Source: DUPU01 sp050952465
GTDB taxonomy: Bacteria > Bacillota > Dehalobacteriia > Dehalobacteriales > Dehalobacteriaceae
Length of the DNA stretch: 64,000 nt
Assembly: GCA_050952465.1 (NCBI GenBank)
Contig: JBMNKZ010000005.1
Coordinates: 124,001 to 188,000, forward strand
Reading direction: 5' to 3'
The position numbers and the translations under genes are program-made. Positions 1 through 7,517 of the stretch are shown piece by piece. A model generated the notes under the pieces. The model did no database searches. It was not told the origin of the DNA and was given only the letters and a program-made list of their open reading frames with translations. Within the stretch, counting starts at the first letter, position 1, and each line of letters starts with the position of its first letter.

Positions 1-576
1 ATTATCGGCCTCACGATAGGCGATGGCGACATCGCTTGGGCTGCTGCCCGAGGTGCGACACGTACTATGGTGGTGGCTGACGCTCAAACGGAATTGGACA
101 GCTCAGTGACGGCTATGGTTCTTGCTGCTGCAATCAAACGCGTTGATGGTGTTGATGCAGTGCTTATAGGCGATTCAGCTTGGGACTATGGCGTGGTTGC
201 CTCATTGATGGGGCAGCTTGGCTGGCCGGCTGTGGCCGGTGTTGTTTCGGCTACTAAGGAGCAAGGCCGCCTAAAGGTTACACGAAAGATGGGCAGCTCA
301 TTAGAAATGCTTGAAGTTGAGGGTCCCGTGGTGCTAGCGGTAGCGGCAAACCGAGCTGAGAAGGACGTACCGGGCATGAAGGAAATTCTTGCGGCGCGGA
401 AAAAACCTGTGGAACGCATTAAGTTGGCTGACTTGGGCCTTACGCCTGCCGAAAATGTCAACTCCAGGGGGAGCAGGTTCCCCGATACACCTCCTGCAAA
501 AATAATAGACGGAACCGACCCTGCGACCGCATGCGAACAGCTTATAGCGTATCTGCGTGCGGACGGTGTGCTATAG
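1..576 (+). CDS. fixA: electron-transfer flavoprotein beta subunit (FixA type), 5' end outside window
   Basis: This is the C-terminal part of an ETF beta subunit, which with the alpha subunit binds FAD/AMP and passes electrons between dehydrogenases and acceptors. The frame is open from base 1 (IIGLTIGDGDIAWAAARGAT), so the true start lies upstream and ATG 67 is internal. Visible family features are the VVADAQTELDSSVTAMVLAA stretch and the C-terminal RGSRFPDTPP region typical of FixA/EtfB. The ETF alpha gene follows 48 bp downstream, then an FAD reductase and fixC-fixX, giving a Fix-type operon. The G+C-rich codon choice matches the next four genes and differs from the genes beyond 5 kb. Family call is strong; whether this ETF bifurcates electrons cannot be told from this fragment. 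Confidence 0.9.
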   Translation: MIGLTIGDGDIAWAAARGATRTMVVADAQTELDSSVTAMVLAAAIKRVDGVDAVLIGDSAWDYGVVASLMGQLGWPAVAGVVSATKEQGRLKVTRKMGSSLEMLEVEGPVVLAVAANRAEKDVPGMKEILAARKKPVERIKLADLGLTPAENVNSRGSRFPDTPPAKIIDGTDPATACEQLIAYLRADGVL

Positions 577-624
577 CACGTTCGGTGTCGTAGTTCCCAA
601 TGGAAGGAGGATAAGGAGAATCCT

Positions 625-1548
625 ATGAATATGAACAGCTGGATAATTATTATAGACGAACGCCGTGCCGGCGGTATGCTTCATGCAGCCAAAAACCTTG
701 GCGGCCAGGTTACGGCGGCTGTGGTTGGGCCGCGCGCTTTGGCGGATAACATGGCAAAATTAGGTTTTGACAAGGTGCTTTGTTTCGAGACGGCTGAAGG
801 CGTTCCGGCAGAAGCTTATGCCGGGCAGGTTGCTGTGGCAGCCGACGCTGCTCAGCCTAGGATAGTGCTGTCATCTGACGCACCTGTCAGCCGCATGCTC
901 CTCGGTACTGTTGCAGCAAAAGTGAACGCCGTAATGATCAGTGCTGTGCGCAATATTACCATCGATGGCGAGCACATTGTGGTAAGCCAGTCCGCGGCAG
1001 ACGGCAAGGTTTTGGAAGATATTGAGGTTAAAGGTACTCTGGCCGTGATTTTTGATGGGGAGGACGTTGAAGCATCTTCCGGAGAACCTGTTCCGGTGGA
1101 ACTAATACCCGTTGAGGATCCTGGCAAAAGGCTAAAAGTGGTAGAAAAAATTGAGGCTGGGGACAGCGCTGGATTGCTGACTGCAGCTCGCGTAGTGGGC
1201 GTCGGTTTGGGCGTAAGGTCCAGGGACGACCTGAAGCTTATCGACGAACTGGCAAATGCCCTGCACGCTGAAAAAGCTTGTACGCTGTCTATTTGCGATG
1301 ATATGCGTTGGTTTTCCTCAGACCGCGTGGTTGGTTCGTCACACAGCCAGATTGCTCCTGATCTTTATATGGCTGTGGGCATATCCGGTCAACCCCAGCA
1401 TATGTCCGGCATTCGCGATGCCAAGGTCGTGGTTGCCGTTAACAATGACCCGGAAGCTAGAATATTCAAAAACTGCGACTACGGTATTCTTGGTGATCTT
1501 TACAAGGTTGTCCCTGCACTGACTTCGGCATTCAAAAATATAGGATGA
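625..1548 (+). CDS. fixB: electron-transfer flavoprotein alpha subunit (FixB type)
   Basis: A 307-residue ETF alpha subunit, the usual length for FixB/EtfA. The C-terminal FAD-binding domain is clear: APDLYMAVGISGQPQHMSG followed by DAKVVVAVNNDPEARIF, the family signature where the FAD AMP moiety and flavin bind. The N-terminal part is the Rossmann-like ETF domain. Start ATG 625 is preceded by AAGGAG at 613-618. It should pair with the beta subunit just upstream and donate electrons to FixC/FixX or to the FAD reductase encoded between them. The protein is soluble, with no signal peptide. Confidence in the family is high; the electron donor is unknown. Confidence 0.93.
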   Translation: MNMNSWIIIIDERRAGGMLHAAKNLGGQVTAAVVGPRALADNMAKLGFDKVLCFETAEGVPAEAYAGQVAVAADAAQPRIVLSSDAPVSRMLLGTVAAKVNAVMISAVRNITIDGEHIVVSQSAADGKVLEDIEVKGTLAVIFDGEDVEASSGEPVPVELIPVEDPGKRLKVVEKIEAGDSAGLLTAARVVGVGLGVRSRDDLKLIDELANALHAEKACTLSICDDMRWFSSDRVVGSSHSQIAPDLYMAVGISGQPQHMSGIRDAKVVVAVNNDPEARIFKNCDYGILGDLYKVVPALTSAFKNIG

Positions 1549-1591
1549 TCCGAAGCGACATAAAAAAATAAAAAATCCAAAAAGGAGGAGA

Positions 1592-3091
1592 ATGAACATG
1601 GCTAATCAAAACATCTCTTTTGACGCAGAATATGATCTTGTTGTCATTGGTGGAGGCGGTTCCGGTAAGTCTGCGGCGCTCACTGCTGTTCAGGGAGGCT
1701 TACGTGTTGCGTTGCTGGAAAAGATGGCTGAGACGGGTGGATCGTCAATTTATGCCGAAGGTACGTGTGCCTTTGAATCCAGTGAGCAAAAGGAACGCAA
1801 AGTGCCCCCGAAGGCTGGTGAACTTAATCAAAAGCATTATCCTTCACGGGAGGAAGGATTCCGCCGCTATATTGATTACAGTCACCACCGCGCTAATCCG
1901 GAGGTTGTCCGGATGTTTGTGGATAACTCAGCTGAAACCATTGATATCATGAAGTCGCTGGGTGTTAAGTATACCGATGTAACCATTTATGCCTATGATC
2001 AGCCTCTTGAAGTTAATTCATTTCACCGACCGGATGGCTTGGGTGAGCGAGTACAGCAATTGTTGCTGCGTGCCTGCATCAATGCAGGTGTAGATATTTT
2101 CACATCCACACCAGCCAAGAAGATTTTGATGAAGGACGGTGCTGTTGCGGGTGTTCAGGCACTGGATTCGAAAGGAAACACCATGAACATTGGAGCCAAG
2201 GCGGTTATTTTGGCCTCAGGCGGCTTTGGCAATAACCCCGAAATGGTGAAGAAGTATGCTTGGCAGCACCGGGTCGCTGACTATACTTATCAATGTGTAC
2301 CCACCCAGAACACGGGCGACGGACTTAAAATGACCCTTGAAGTTGGCGCCGATACGGACTCTATAGGTGCACTGATGGTCATTCCCTGTGCCCGCTCCAA
2401 AACCCTTACCTCACACTCAAGTGGTGCCGGCTCCCAACCTGTACTGTGGGTGAACAAGACCGGCCGCCGTTTTGCCAGTGAGGAAGTAGCCATGAGCTTT
2501 GCTGATGCAGGCAACACCATGGCCAAGCAGCCTGAGGGCGTTGTATATGCCATCTTTGACGCTGATACCGTAAAACACCTCATGGAAGAGGGTTCCGACA
2601 TCGGACTTGGCGATTTCATTGAGTATAAGCAAAAGCTTATTCGACTTCAGGCGGAACTGGATCAGGACGTGGCCGAAGGTATTGCTTGGAAGGGTGACAC
2701 AATCGAGGAACTGGCTAAGAACATAGGACTTGACCCCGCTGTGTTAGCCAATACTGTTGCTGAATACAATGATGCGTGCGAAAAGGGTTATGACCCGCTG
2801 TTCTATAAGCCCGCAAGATTCCTCCGCCCCGTAGCTAAGGCACCTTTCTACGCCGTTAATATGGCACCCAGCGTGCTTGTATCCTGCGGCGGCATCCGTG
2901 TGAATGGTAACCTGCAAGTAACCGACAAGGACTACAAACCCATTCCTGGACTGTATGCTGTTGGTATGGAAGCCAGCGGACTTTACGGCGATACCTACAA
3001 TCTGGATTGTCCCGGTACGGCCAACGGGTTTGCCCATACTTCGGGACGTGTGGCCGCAAGACATGTGATTAAGACTCTCAAGGGTGAATAA
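1592..3091 (+). CDS. FAD-dependent reductase of the fumarate reductase/flavocytochrome c family
   Basis: A 499-residue flavoprotein. The N-terminal dinucleotide-binding motif VVIGGGGSGKSAALTA (about residue 17) and the C-terminal GLYAVGMEASGLYGDTYN then PGTANGFAHTSGR block are those of soluble fumarate reductase-like enzymes (fumarate, urocanate and related unsaturated-acid reductases). No Tat or Sec signal and no heme motifs are present, so it is probably cytoplasmic and takes electrons from the ETF encoded just upstream. In dicarboxylate reductases the C-terminal block usually reads N-R-L-G-G-N; here it reads Y-N-L-D-C-P-G, so the substrate-binding arginine of fumarate reductase may be missing and the substrate may not be a dicarboxylate. 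AAAGGAGG precedes ATG 1592; ATG 1598 is a possible alternative. The position between fixB and fixC suggests it is the terminal reductase of this operon, which is inference. Confidence 0.8.
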   Translation: MNMANQNISFDAEYDLVVIGGGGSGKSAALTAVQGGLRVALLEKMAETGGSSIYAEGTCAFESSEQKERKVPPKAGELNQKHYPSREEGFRRYIDYSHHRANPEVVRMFVDNSAETIDIMKSLGVKYTDVTIYAYDQPLEVNSFHRPDGLGERVQQLLLRACINAGVDIFTSTPAKKILMKDGAVAGVQALDSKGNTMNIGAKAVILASGGFGNNPEMVKKYAWQHRVADYTYQCVPTQNTGDGLKMTLEVGADTDSIGALMVIPCARSKTLTSHSSGAGSQPVLWVNKTGRRFASEEVAMSFADAGNTMAKQPEGVVYAIFDADTVKHLMEEGSDIGLGDFIEYKQKLIRLQAELDQDVAEGIAWKGDTIEELAKNIGLDPAVLANTVAEYNDACEKGYDPLFYKPARFLRPVAKAPFYAVNMAPSVLVSCGGIRVNGNLQVTDKDYKPIPGLYAVGMEASGLYGDTYNLDCPGTANGFAHTSGRVAARHVIKTLKGE

Positions 3092-3204
3092 TAAAATGAT
3101 GGGCGGCATGAGGTTCTGTCATGCCGTCCATTCAGTAATAATGACCTGCAATTTTGTCGCTTACCTTACGGTATGGGGACGACAGCAAGGAGGTTACGGA
3201 ATAA

Positions 3205-4512
3205 GTGGATGATGTAGTAACTAGGGACGTTGACTTTGACGTTATCGTTGTCGGAGCTGGCGTAGCCGGTTGCGTTACGGCGCACCAGTTGGCTACCAAG
3301 GGGCATTCAGTATTATTAGTGGAACGGGGGCAGACTCCTGGCAGCAAAAACTTGTCGGGAGGGGTATTTTATTGCCGTATCATGGAAGAAATTCTGCCGG
3401 GGTTTGTAGACGAAGCTCCTGTGGAACGGCGTATTACCCGCAATTGCCTAAGCTTTCTATCGGAATCATCTTTTGTGAACGTGGATTACGGTGACGCTCG
3501 GTTAGCCCAGTCCGTAACTGCTGTATCTGTACTGCGGGCAAGACTGGACGAATGGCTGGCCACCAAGTGCGAAGAAGAGGGCGTTATGCTCATGTCAGGT
3601 GTCAGGGTGGATTCACTGGTTACTGAAAAAGATCGCATCGTAGGCATTCGTGCCGGTGACGATGAATTGCGGGCTCATGTAGTGGTCGCTGCTGACGGGG
3701 TGAATTCCTTTATATGCCGTAATGCGGGGATCAGAGGGCAGGAACCGCTGAAGCATTTGGCTGTGGGCGTAAAGTCTGTCATTGGCCTGCCCCGAGAAGT
3801 TATTGAGGAGCGCTTCAACTTGTCGGGCAACGAAGGTGCCGCCTATGCTGTGGTTGGCGACTGTACCGACGGGATCGGTGGCGGTGGATTCCTCTATACA
3901 AATCTTGAATCCATATCCATTGGCGTGGTGCTCAGGCTTGATGATCTTGTCAAGAGAAAAGAAACATCGTCGGAATTGCACGACAGGTTTTTGTCCCATC
4001 CTGCCATTGAACCATTTCTCAGAGGAGGAGAATTGTTGGAGTATGGGTGCCATTTGGTCGCCGAAGGTGGTCATGCCATGGTTCATGACCTAACAAGGCC
4101 TGGACTTGTGGTGGTCGGTGAAGCTGCCGGATTGGCACTAAACACTGGTTTTACTGTGCGTGGCATGGACTTAGCTGCTGGTTCAGGTCTGGCTGCTGCC
4201 AAGTCCATAGACGCCGCTTTGCAGAAAGGCGATTTTTCTAAGGCCTCACTGGATGCGTACTGTACGGAGTTGGACAATATTTTTGTGGGTAAGGATATGC
4301 GTACCTATTCCAGAGCGCCAAGGTTTTTTGAAAATCCACGTATGTATGGAGCCTACGGAGAGTTACTGAGTGATGTTCTGTATGGCGTGTACAACCTAGA
4401 CACGACTCCGAGGCAGCACCTGCTTCCTAGCGCTATAAAGGCGTTGAAACAAAGCCCCCTGAGTGTTTCCCAACTGATCAAGGATATTTATGCTGGAGTG
4501 AGGGCGTTATGA
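3205..4512 (+). CDS. fixC: FixC-type ETF:quinone oxidoreductase-like flavoprotein
   Basis: A 435-residue FixC family flavoprotein, related to ETF-ubiquinone oxidoreductase. The FAD motif VIVVGAGVAGCVTAHQLA lies near residue 12, followed by SKNLSGGVFY, a FixC signature. The GLVVVGEAAGLALNTGFTVR region is the second FAD-contact motif. The start is GTG 3205, placed by AAGGAGG about 12 bases upstream. It overlaps fixX by four bases (ATGA at 4509-4512), so the two are translationally coupled. In known Fix systems FixC accepts electrons from FixAB and, with FixX, delivers them to quinone or to a specific reductase. The family call is firm; the acceptor here is unknown. Confidence 0.9.
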   Translation: MDDVVTRDVDFDVIVVGAGVAGCVTAHQLATKGHSVLLVERGQTPGSKNLSGGVFYCRIMEEILPGFVDEAPVERRITRNCLSFLSESSFVNVDYGDARLAQSVTAVSVLRARLDEWLATKCEEEGVMLMSGVRVDSLVTEKDRIVGIRAGDDELRAHVVVAADGVNSFICRNAGIRGQEPLKHLAVGVKSVIGLPREVIEERFNLSGNEGAAYAVVGDCTDGIGGGGFLYTNLESISIGVVLRLDDLVKRKETSSELHDRFLSHPAIEPFLRGGELLEYGCHLVAEGGHAMVHDLTRPGLVVVGEAAGLALNTGFTVRGMDLAAGSGLAAAKSIDAALQKGDFSKASLDAYCTELDNIFVGKDMRTYSRAPRFFENPRMYGAYGELLSDVLYGVYNLDTTPRQHLLPSAIKALKQSPLSVSQLIKDIYAGVRAL

Positions 4513-4811
4513 GTACGAAAAAAAATTTATTTGGAAGTGTACCCGAGCGGTTAGACAAAAATCGGTATGAAACGGATGTGGAACAGTCCCATATAGAGAT
4601 TGACCAGCAGGCCGCAGCGGCTACAGGTGCGGGACCCCTGCTGGTACGGATTTGTCCAGCTCATGTTTACTCACAACAGGCAGACGGTACTATCAGCATT
4701 TTGTATGCAGCCTGTCTTGAATGCGGTACCTGTTTAGCGGTGGCACCTCCCGGAGTACTCTCCTGGCACTATCCGCGAAGCGGCATGGGAGTGATTTTCC
4801 GAGAAGGGTAG
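4509..4811 (+). CDS. fixX: FixX ferredoxin-like protein
   Basis: A 100-residue FixX-type ferredoxin. Four cysteines suited to one 4Fe-4S cluster are visible: one in RICPAHVYS and three in ACLECGTC, followed by the FixX tail in which Trp-His-Tyr-Pro precedes a Gly-rich end and a terminal REG. It overlaps the fixC stop codon and is the last gene of the operon; a hairpin with a T tract (4864-4901) follows. FixX normally acts as the small iron-sulfur partner of FixC. Length and motif order are typical. Confidence 0.92.
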   Translation: MSTKKNLFGSVPERLDKNRYETDVEQSHIEIDQQAAAATGAGPLLVRICPAHVYSQQADGTISILYAACLECGTCLAVAPPGVLSWHYPRSGMGVIFREG

Positions 4812-4863
4812 CAGCACGACTCCAGTGCCATTTTTGGCTGCCATTAAGAGAGCATTATCATTA

Positions 4864-4901
4864 TAGGGGTTGCATGATACGATATGCACCCCTATTTTTT
4901 T
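4864..4901 (+). terminator. rho-independent terminator after fixX
   Basis: TAGGGG at 4864-4869 pairs with CCCCTA at 4889-4894, and inner bases TGCAT and ATGCA extend the stem. Seven T residues follow (4895-4901). It closes the fix operon. Confidence 0.85.
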
Positions 4902-4908
4902 CATCAAG

Positions 4909-5394
4909 TGACACAGGGGGACGTTTTTGGTGTGTCATTGTAGCCCTAACAGTACTATTGTGAGCGGAGTATGTTTTTCAGAACTGCTTAAGAAGTGAAA
5001 CTATTAAAGATGAAAAGCACCTGTTAACCGTGATTCGTTATATTCATCAAAATCCTGTAAAAAGCGGGGATGATAACTAAAGCGGAAGGATATCGTTGGA
5101 ACTGAATGATGCCAAGGCTTGCAGATTATAAAATTAATCGCGAAGAATAGGTCTTTAAATATTTTTCGTGAAATGTGCATAACGGAGAGGGATGAGGTTT
5201 ATACCAGTAAAGGTTACGGGGCTAAGCATCAGATAATCTCACGATTAACCGGTGTAAGCTTCAACATCGTTAAGAGGGCATAAGAGGGTATAATGATATA
5301 ATAAAATGTTGAAATAATGACACAACAATGTACTGCACCCCAAAAGTTAGATTTATACTCTAACTTTTGGGGTGCAGTACATTTTGCTGTGTCA
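4909..5394 (+). mobile_element. decayed RAYT-type element, copy 1 (deleted transposase)
   Basis: The left end TGACACAGGGGGACG at 4909 opens a sequence that reads as a degraded copy of the REP-associated tyrosine transposase found intact at 34409-35188. The part from about 4972 matches the intact gene around its QNRFRSETIKDEKYLL region, and the part from about 5108 matches the last 65 codons (SDTKACQII ... NIVKRA). Both carry stops and frameshifts and the middle is deleted. The right end is TGCTGTGTCA at about 5385-5394 instead of the usual ACGTCCCCCTGTGTCA, because a small palindrome (5327-5383) replaces it. No function is expected from the remnant. Confidence 0.8.
5327..5383. repeat. perfect 25-bp inverted repeat resembling two IS3-family ends joined end to end
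   Basis: AATGTACTGCACCCCAAAAG at 5327-5346 begins a 25-base arm that is exactly inverted at 5359-5383, with a 7-base loop. The arm resembles the TGTACTGCACCCC-type terminal repeat of IS3 (IS150 group) elements, so this may be a MITE-like relic with both ends and no body. It lies inside the right end of RAYT copy 1. Confidence 0.75.
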
Positions 5395-5493
5395 TTAGCG
5401 CATTAGAATGTTAGATGGACGTGGGAAGTGACGGTTTATTTTATGCTTACATTAGTTAGTGTTATAAATTTATTTAAAATTTTGACAAAGGTC

Positions 5494-5521
5494 TTGACTT
5501 TTCCTGACCTTTAGTTATAAT
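5494..5521 (+). promoter_or_regulatory. sigma-A type promoter of hsp20
   Basis: TTGACT (5494-5499) and TATAAT (5516-5521) are separated by 16 bases. Transcription would begin near 5528, immediately before the CtsR boxes. Inverted GGTC/GACC half-sites also flank the spacer (5488-5512). Confidence 0.75.
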
Positions 5522-5531
5522 AATAATCAAA

Positions 5532-5566
5532 GGTCAAATTTGGTCAGAAGGTCAAATTTGGTCAAG
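5532..5566 (+). promoter_or_regulatory. tandem CtsR operator upstream of hsp20
   Basis: Two direct copies of the CtsR heptad pair occur: GGTCAAA-TTT-GGTCAGA (5532-5548) and GGTCAAA-TTT-GGTCAAG (5550-5566), 18 bases apart. The known CtsR consensus is RGTCAAA-NAN-RGTCAAA, so only the last heptad positions and the middle spacer base differ. The sites overlap the predicted transcription start and would allow repression until heat or protein stress inactivates CtsR. No ctsR gene lies in the window. Confidence 0.82.
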
Positions 5567-5609
5567 GGATTGAAAAATAAAAAAATAATAAATGAAAGAG
5601 GTGTTGATT

Positions 5610-6056
5610 ATGTTTAATTTGGTTCCTTTTAGAGGAGGAAATGTGGAGAGAAGGAGAGACCCTTGGGACATGAACAGCATCTTTGAGAGCTTTTTTAAAG
5701 ATTCCTTGTTCCCGGCCTTCTATTCCAACAGCGGGCAAATGAGAGTAGACATAAAAGAAAATGAGCATAATTTTATCGTAGAAGCGGAACTCCCCGGCAT
5801 AAAAAAAGATGAAATTAATGTGGATATTGATGAAAACGTATTGACCATTTCGGTTAAGAGTAACGAAGAAACCAAAGAGGAACAGGAAAACTATATTCGC
5901 CGGGAAAGACGTTCTTCTTCTATGACCCGGTCCTTTGCGGTAGAGAATATTGTTCCTGAAAAGGCTACTGCAAAGTTTGAAAACGGAATTTTGTCAATTA
6001 ATTTACCAAAAAAAGATGAAAAATGCCATAAAAGAAATAAGATAAATATTGAATAA
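5610..6056 (+). CDS. small heat shock protein, Hsp20/alpha-crystallin family
   Basis: A 148-residue Hsp20 chaperone that binds unfolding proteins and holds them for refolding. The alpha-crystallin domain runs from about residue 42 (MRVDIKENEHNFIVEAELPG) to the conserved FENGILSINLPK near the end; this A-x-x-x-N-G-x-L motif is diagnostic. The start is ATG 5610, chosen over the in-frame ATG 5592 because AAAGAGGTG (5595-5603) sits six bases before it. The gene is monocistronic: its own promoter with tandem CtsR sites lies upstream and a terminator follows. Length and domain order are typical of bacterial Hsp18/Hsp20. Confidence 0.95.
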   Translation: MFNLVPFRGGNVERRRDPWDMNSIFESFFKDSLFPAFYSNSGQMRVDIKENEHNFIVEAELPGIKKDEINVDIDENVLTISVKSNEETKEEQENYIRRERRSSSMTRSFAVENIVPEKATAKFENGILSINLPKKDEKCHKRNKINIE

Positions 6057-6081
6057 AAAAGTTAAATAAAAAAGTTCCTGC

Positions 6082-6117
6082 CGACCGGCCCGATAATTTT
6101 TGGGTTGGTCGTTTTTT
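6082..6117 (+). terminator. rho-independent terminator of hsp20
   Basis: CGACCGGCCC (6082-6091) pairs with GGGTTGGTCG (6102-6111), using two G-U wobbles, and is followed by six T residues (6112-6117). RAYT copy 2 begins two bases later. Confidence 0.88.
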
Positions 6118-6118
6118 G

Positions 6119-6286
6119 TGACACAAGGGGACGTTTTTGGTGTGCCATTCAACCCTAACAGTTCGAAACTTCAGATAATCTCATTTAACCGGTGAAAGCT
6201 TCAACATCGTTGAGAGGGCATAAGAGGGTATAATTATTTAATAAAATGTTGGAATAATGACACACCAAAAACGTCCCCCTGTGTCA
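6119..6286. mobile_element. MITE-like RAYT derivative, copy 2
   Basis: A 168-bp element with inverted ends: TGACACAAGGGGACG at 6119 and ACGTCCCCCTGTGTCA ending at 6286. The interior retains only the last ~60 bp of the RAYT gene (matching the RLTGVSFNIVKRA codons) plus the A+T-rich tail. It is non-autonomous and would need a transposase supplied in trans, such as the intact one at 34409. Confidence 0.82.
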
Positions 6287-6387
6287 AAGGAAAATGCGTA
6301 TCCTTGTCGAATACTCAAATAAATTGACTTCGACTCCAGATAGGGGAGCATAACATTGGTCGCCATTAAGTCAAAAGGAGAAGGAAA

Positions 6388-6492
6388 ATGGGAATACGAA
6401 GAATTGTGGACCCCAAACCTTATTACTACTATAAAAGAGTCATCATCGTAACCCGTAATACAGATACGGAGATATTGGGCAATATGACTTAG
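6388..6492 (+). CDS. possible 34-residue protein, unknown function
   Basis: The reading frame ATG 6388 to TAG 6492 would encode a small basic peptide beginning MGIRRIVDPKPYYYYKR, with a tyrosine quartet and a short hydrophobic stretch (VIIV). AAAAGGAGAAGG is correctly spaced before ATG, and a strong hairpin with a T-rich tail follows 12 bases after the stop. I do not recognise the family. Ribosome-binding site plus terminator argue for a real gene, but coding support is otherwise thin. Confidence 0.4.
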   Translation: MGIRRIVDPKPYYYYKRVIIVTRNTDTEILGNMT

Positions 6493-6504
6493 AAGGATTT
6501 ACTG

Positions 6505-6542
6505 TAGCTGTGCAGCGGAATAGTCCGCGTCACAGCTATTTA
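6505..6542 (+). terminator. stem-loop, likely terminator of the small ORF
   Basis: TAGCTGTG (6505-6512) pairs with CACAGCTA (6531-6538), with an inner GCGGA/TCCGC stem, then TTTATT. It lies just after the 34-residue ORF. Confidence 0.6.
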
Positions 6543-6763
6543 TTGTCTTATCCCAATATAAACCTCAGTCTATGATTCTGTCCAAGGCGCTAACGTCTGT
6601 AGCAACCGAGGACAGAAAAAGCTTTTATCGGAAACCTCGCCACAACAAATTACCTCATACGTTCAAATCACAGGTTTTCAAAATTATTAAGAAAAATTCT
6701 TGAAGAATTAAAGTAATTTCAAAGGAAACAAGTAGTGAGTGTGGGTAAAAAGGAGGATTAACA

Positions 6764-7336
6764 ATGCTAGTCAAGATTTTGGTAGTAGACGACTCGGCGT
6801 CAGACCGATTGATCATCAAAAGCTTGTTAAGTGATTATTGTATATTGACTGCTTGTGACGGCTTGGAAGCCATGGAGATGCTGGAAAAGCATGACGGGAT
6901 TAACTTGCTCATACTTGATTTAAATATGCCTAATATGGATGGGATGCAGGTTCTTGAATCCTTAAAAGAGAATGAGCGGTTTCGGAAGCTGCACACCATA
7001 ATATTGACAAATCATGATGAATTGGAAAATGAGATAAAGGGATTAAAGCTTGGTGCTGTAGACTATATCCGTAAACCAATTCATTTTGAGTCATTGAAGG
7101 CCAGGATAGATATTCATATTGCACTGATGCGTACGAAGCAAGAACTGGAGCAAAAATTGGATGAACAGACATTTACCTTTGACCTTATTTTCGAGCAGGC
7201 TCCTATTGGTATAGCAATTTCATATGGCTGTGATGGGAAACACTCCGATGATGACATTGTAAAAATCAACCCAGTGTATGAGCAGATTACAGGCAGGACC
7301 GGCTTGAACCCCCATTATTGGAGAAAACCCTTTTAA
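6764..7336 (+). pseudogene. response regulator (receiver-PAS-GGDEF-EAL), 5' half, cut by an IS3 element
   Basis: The receiver domain is complete: acidic pair D9-D10, phosphoacceptor D52 in LLILDLNMPNMDGM, and the conserved lysine in YIRKPI. A PAS domain starts near residue 145 and stops after ITGRT, where an IS3-family element begins at 7300; the last 12 residues and stop at 7336 are IS-encoded. Removing 7300-8853 together with one GGAC copy rejoins the frame exactly, giving 2091 nt (696 residues) with the second half. AAGGAGG-type RBS (AAAAGGAGG) precedes ATG 6764. The truncated product might still act as a phosphorylatable receiver, but it has lost its c-di-GMP output. Confidence 0.85.
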
Positions 7337-7372
7337 AAACTTATTCTTACTTAAGAAAGCTCTAATTTACTA

Positions 7373-7517
7373 AGCAGCCGCCCTTGACATGGGGCCCCTG
7401 GTGCCCGTGTTCTTTAGGGCCGAGGCCAGCTGCATCAATGATTTAGCGGCCCTAGCCAAAGATAGGCTAACACGGGCACCTCCCCCATGTAAAGGGTCTT
7501 CGATAAACGGCTGCCCT
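7373..7517. repeat. large imperfect hairpin inside the IS3 element
   Basis: Nested complementary arms fold this segment: GGTGCCCGTGTT (7400-7411) pairs with AACACGGGCACC (7469-7480), ACATGGGG with CCCCATGT, and AGGGCCG with CGGCCCT towards the loop, while CAGCCG/CGGCTG close the base. It is much more G+C-rich than the transposase genes. It may be a terminator or a structural part of the element. Confidence 0.65.

Noticed and set aside
4975..5283. An intact second RAYT gene
   Set aside because: The similarity to 34409-35188 is clear but interrupted by stops, frameshifts and an internal deletion.
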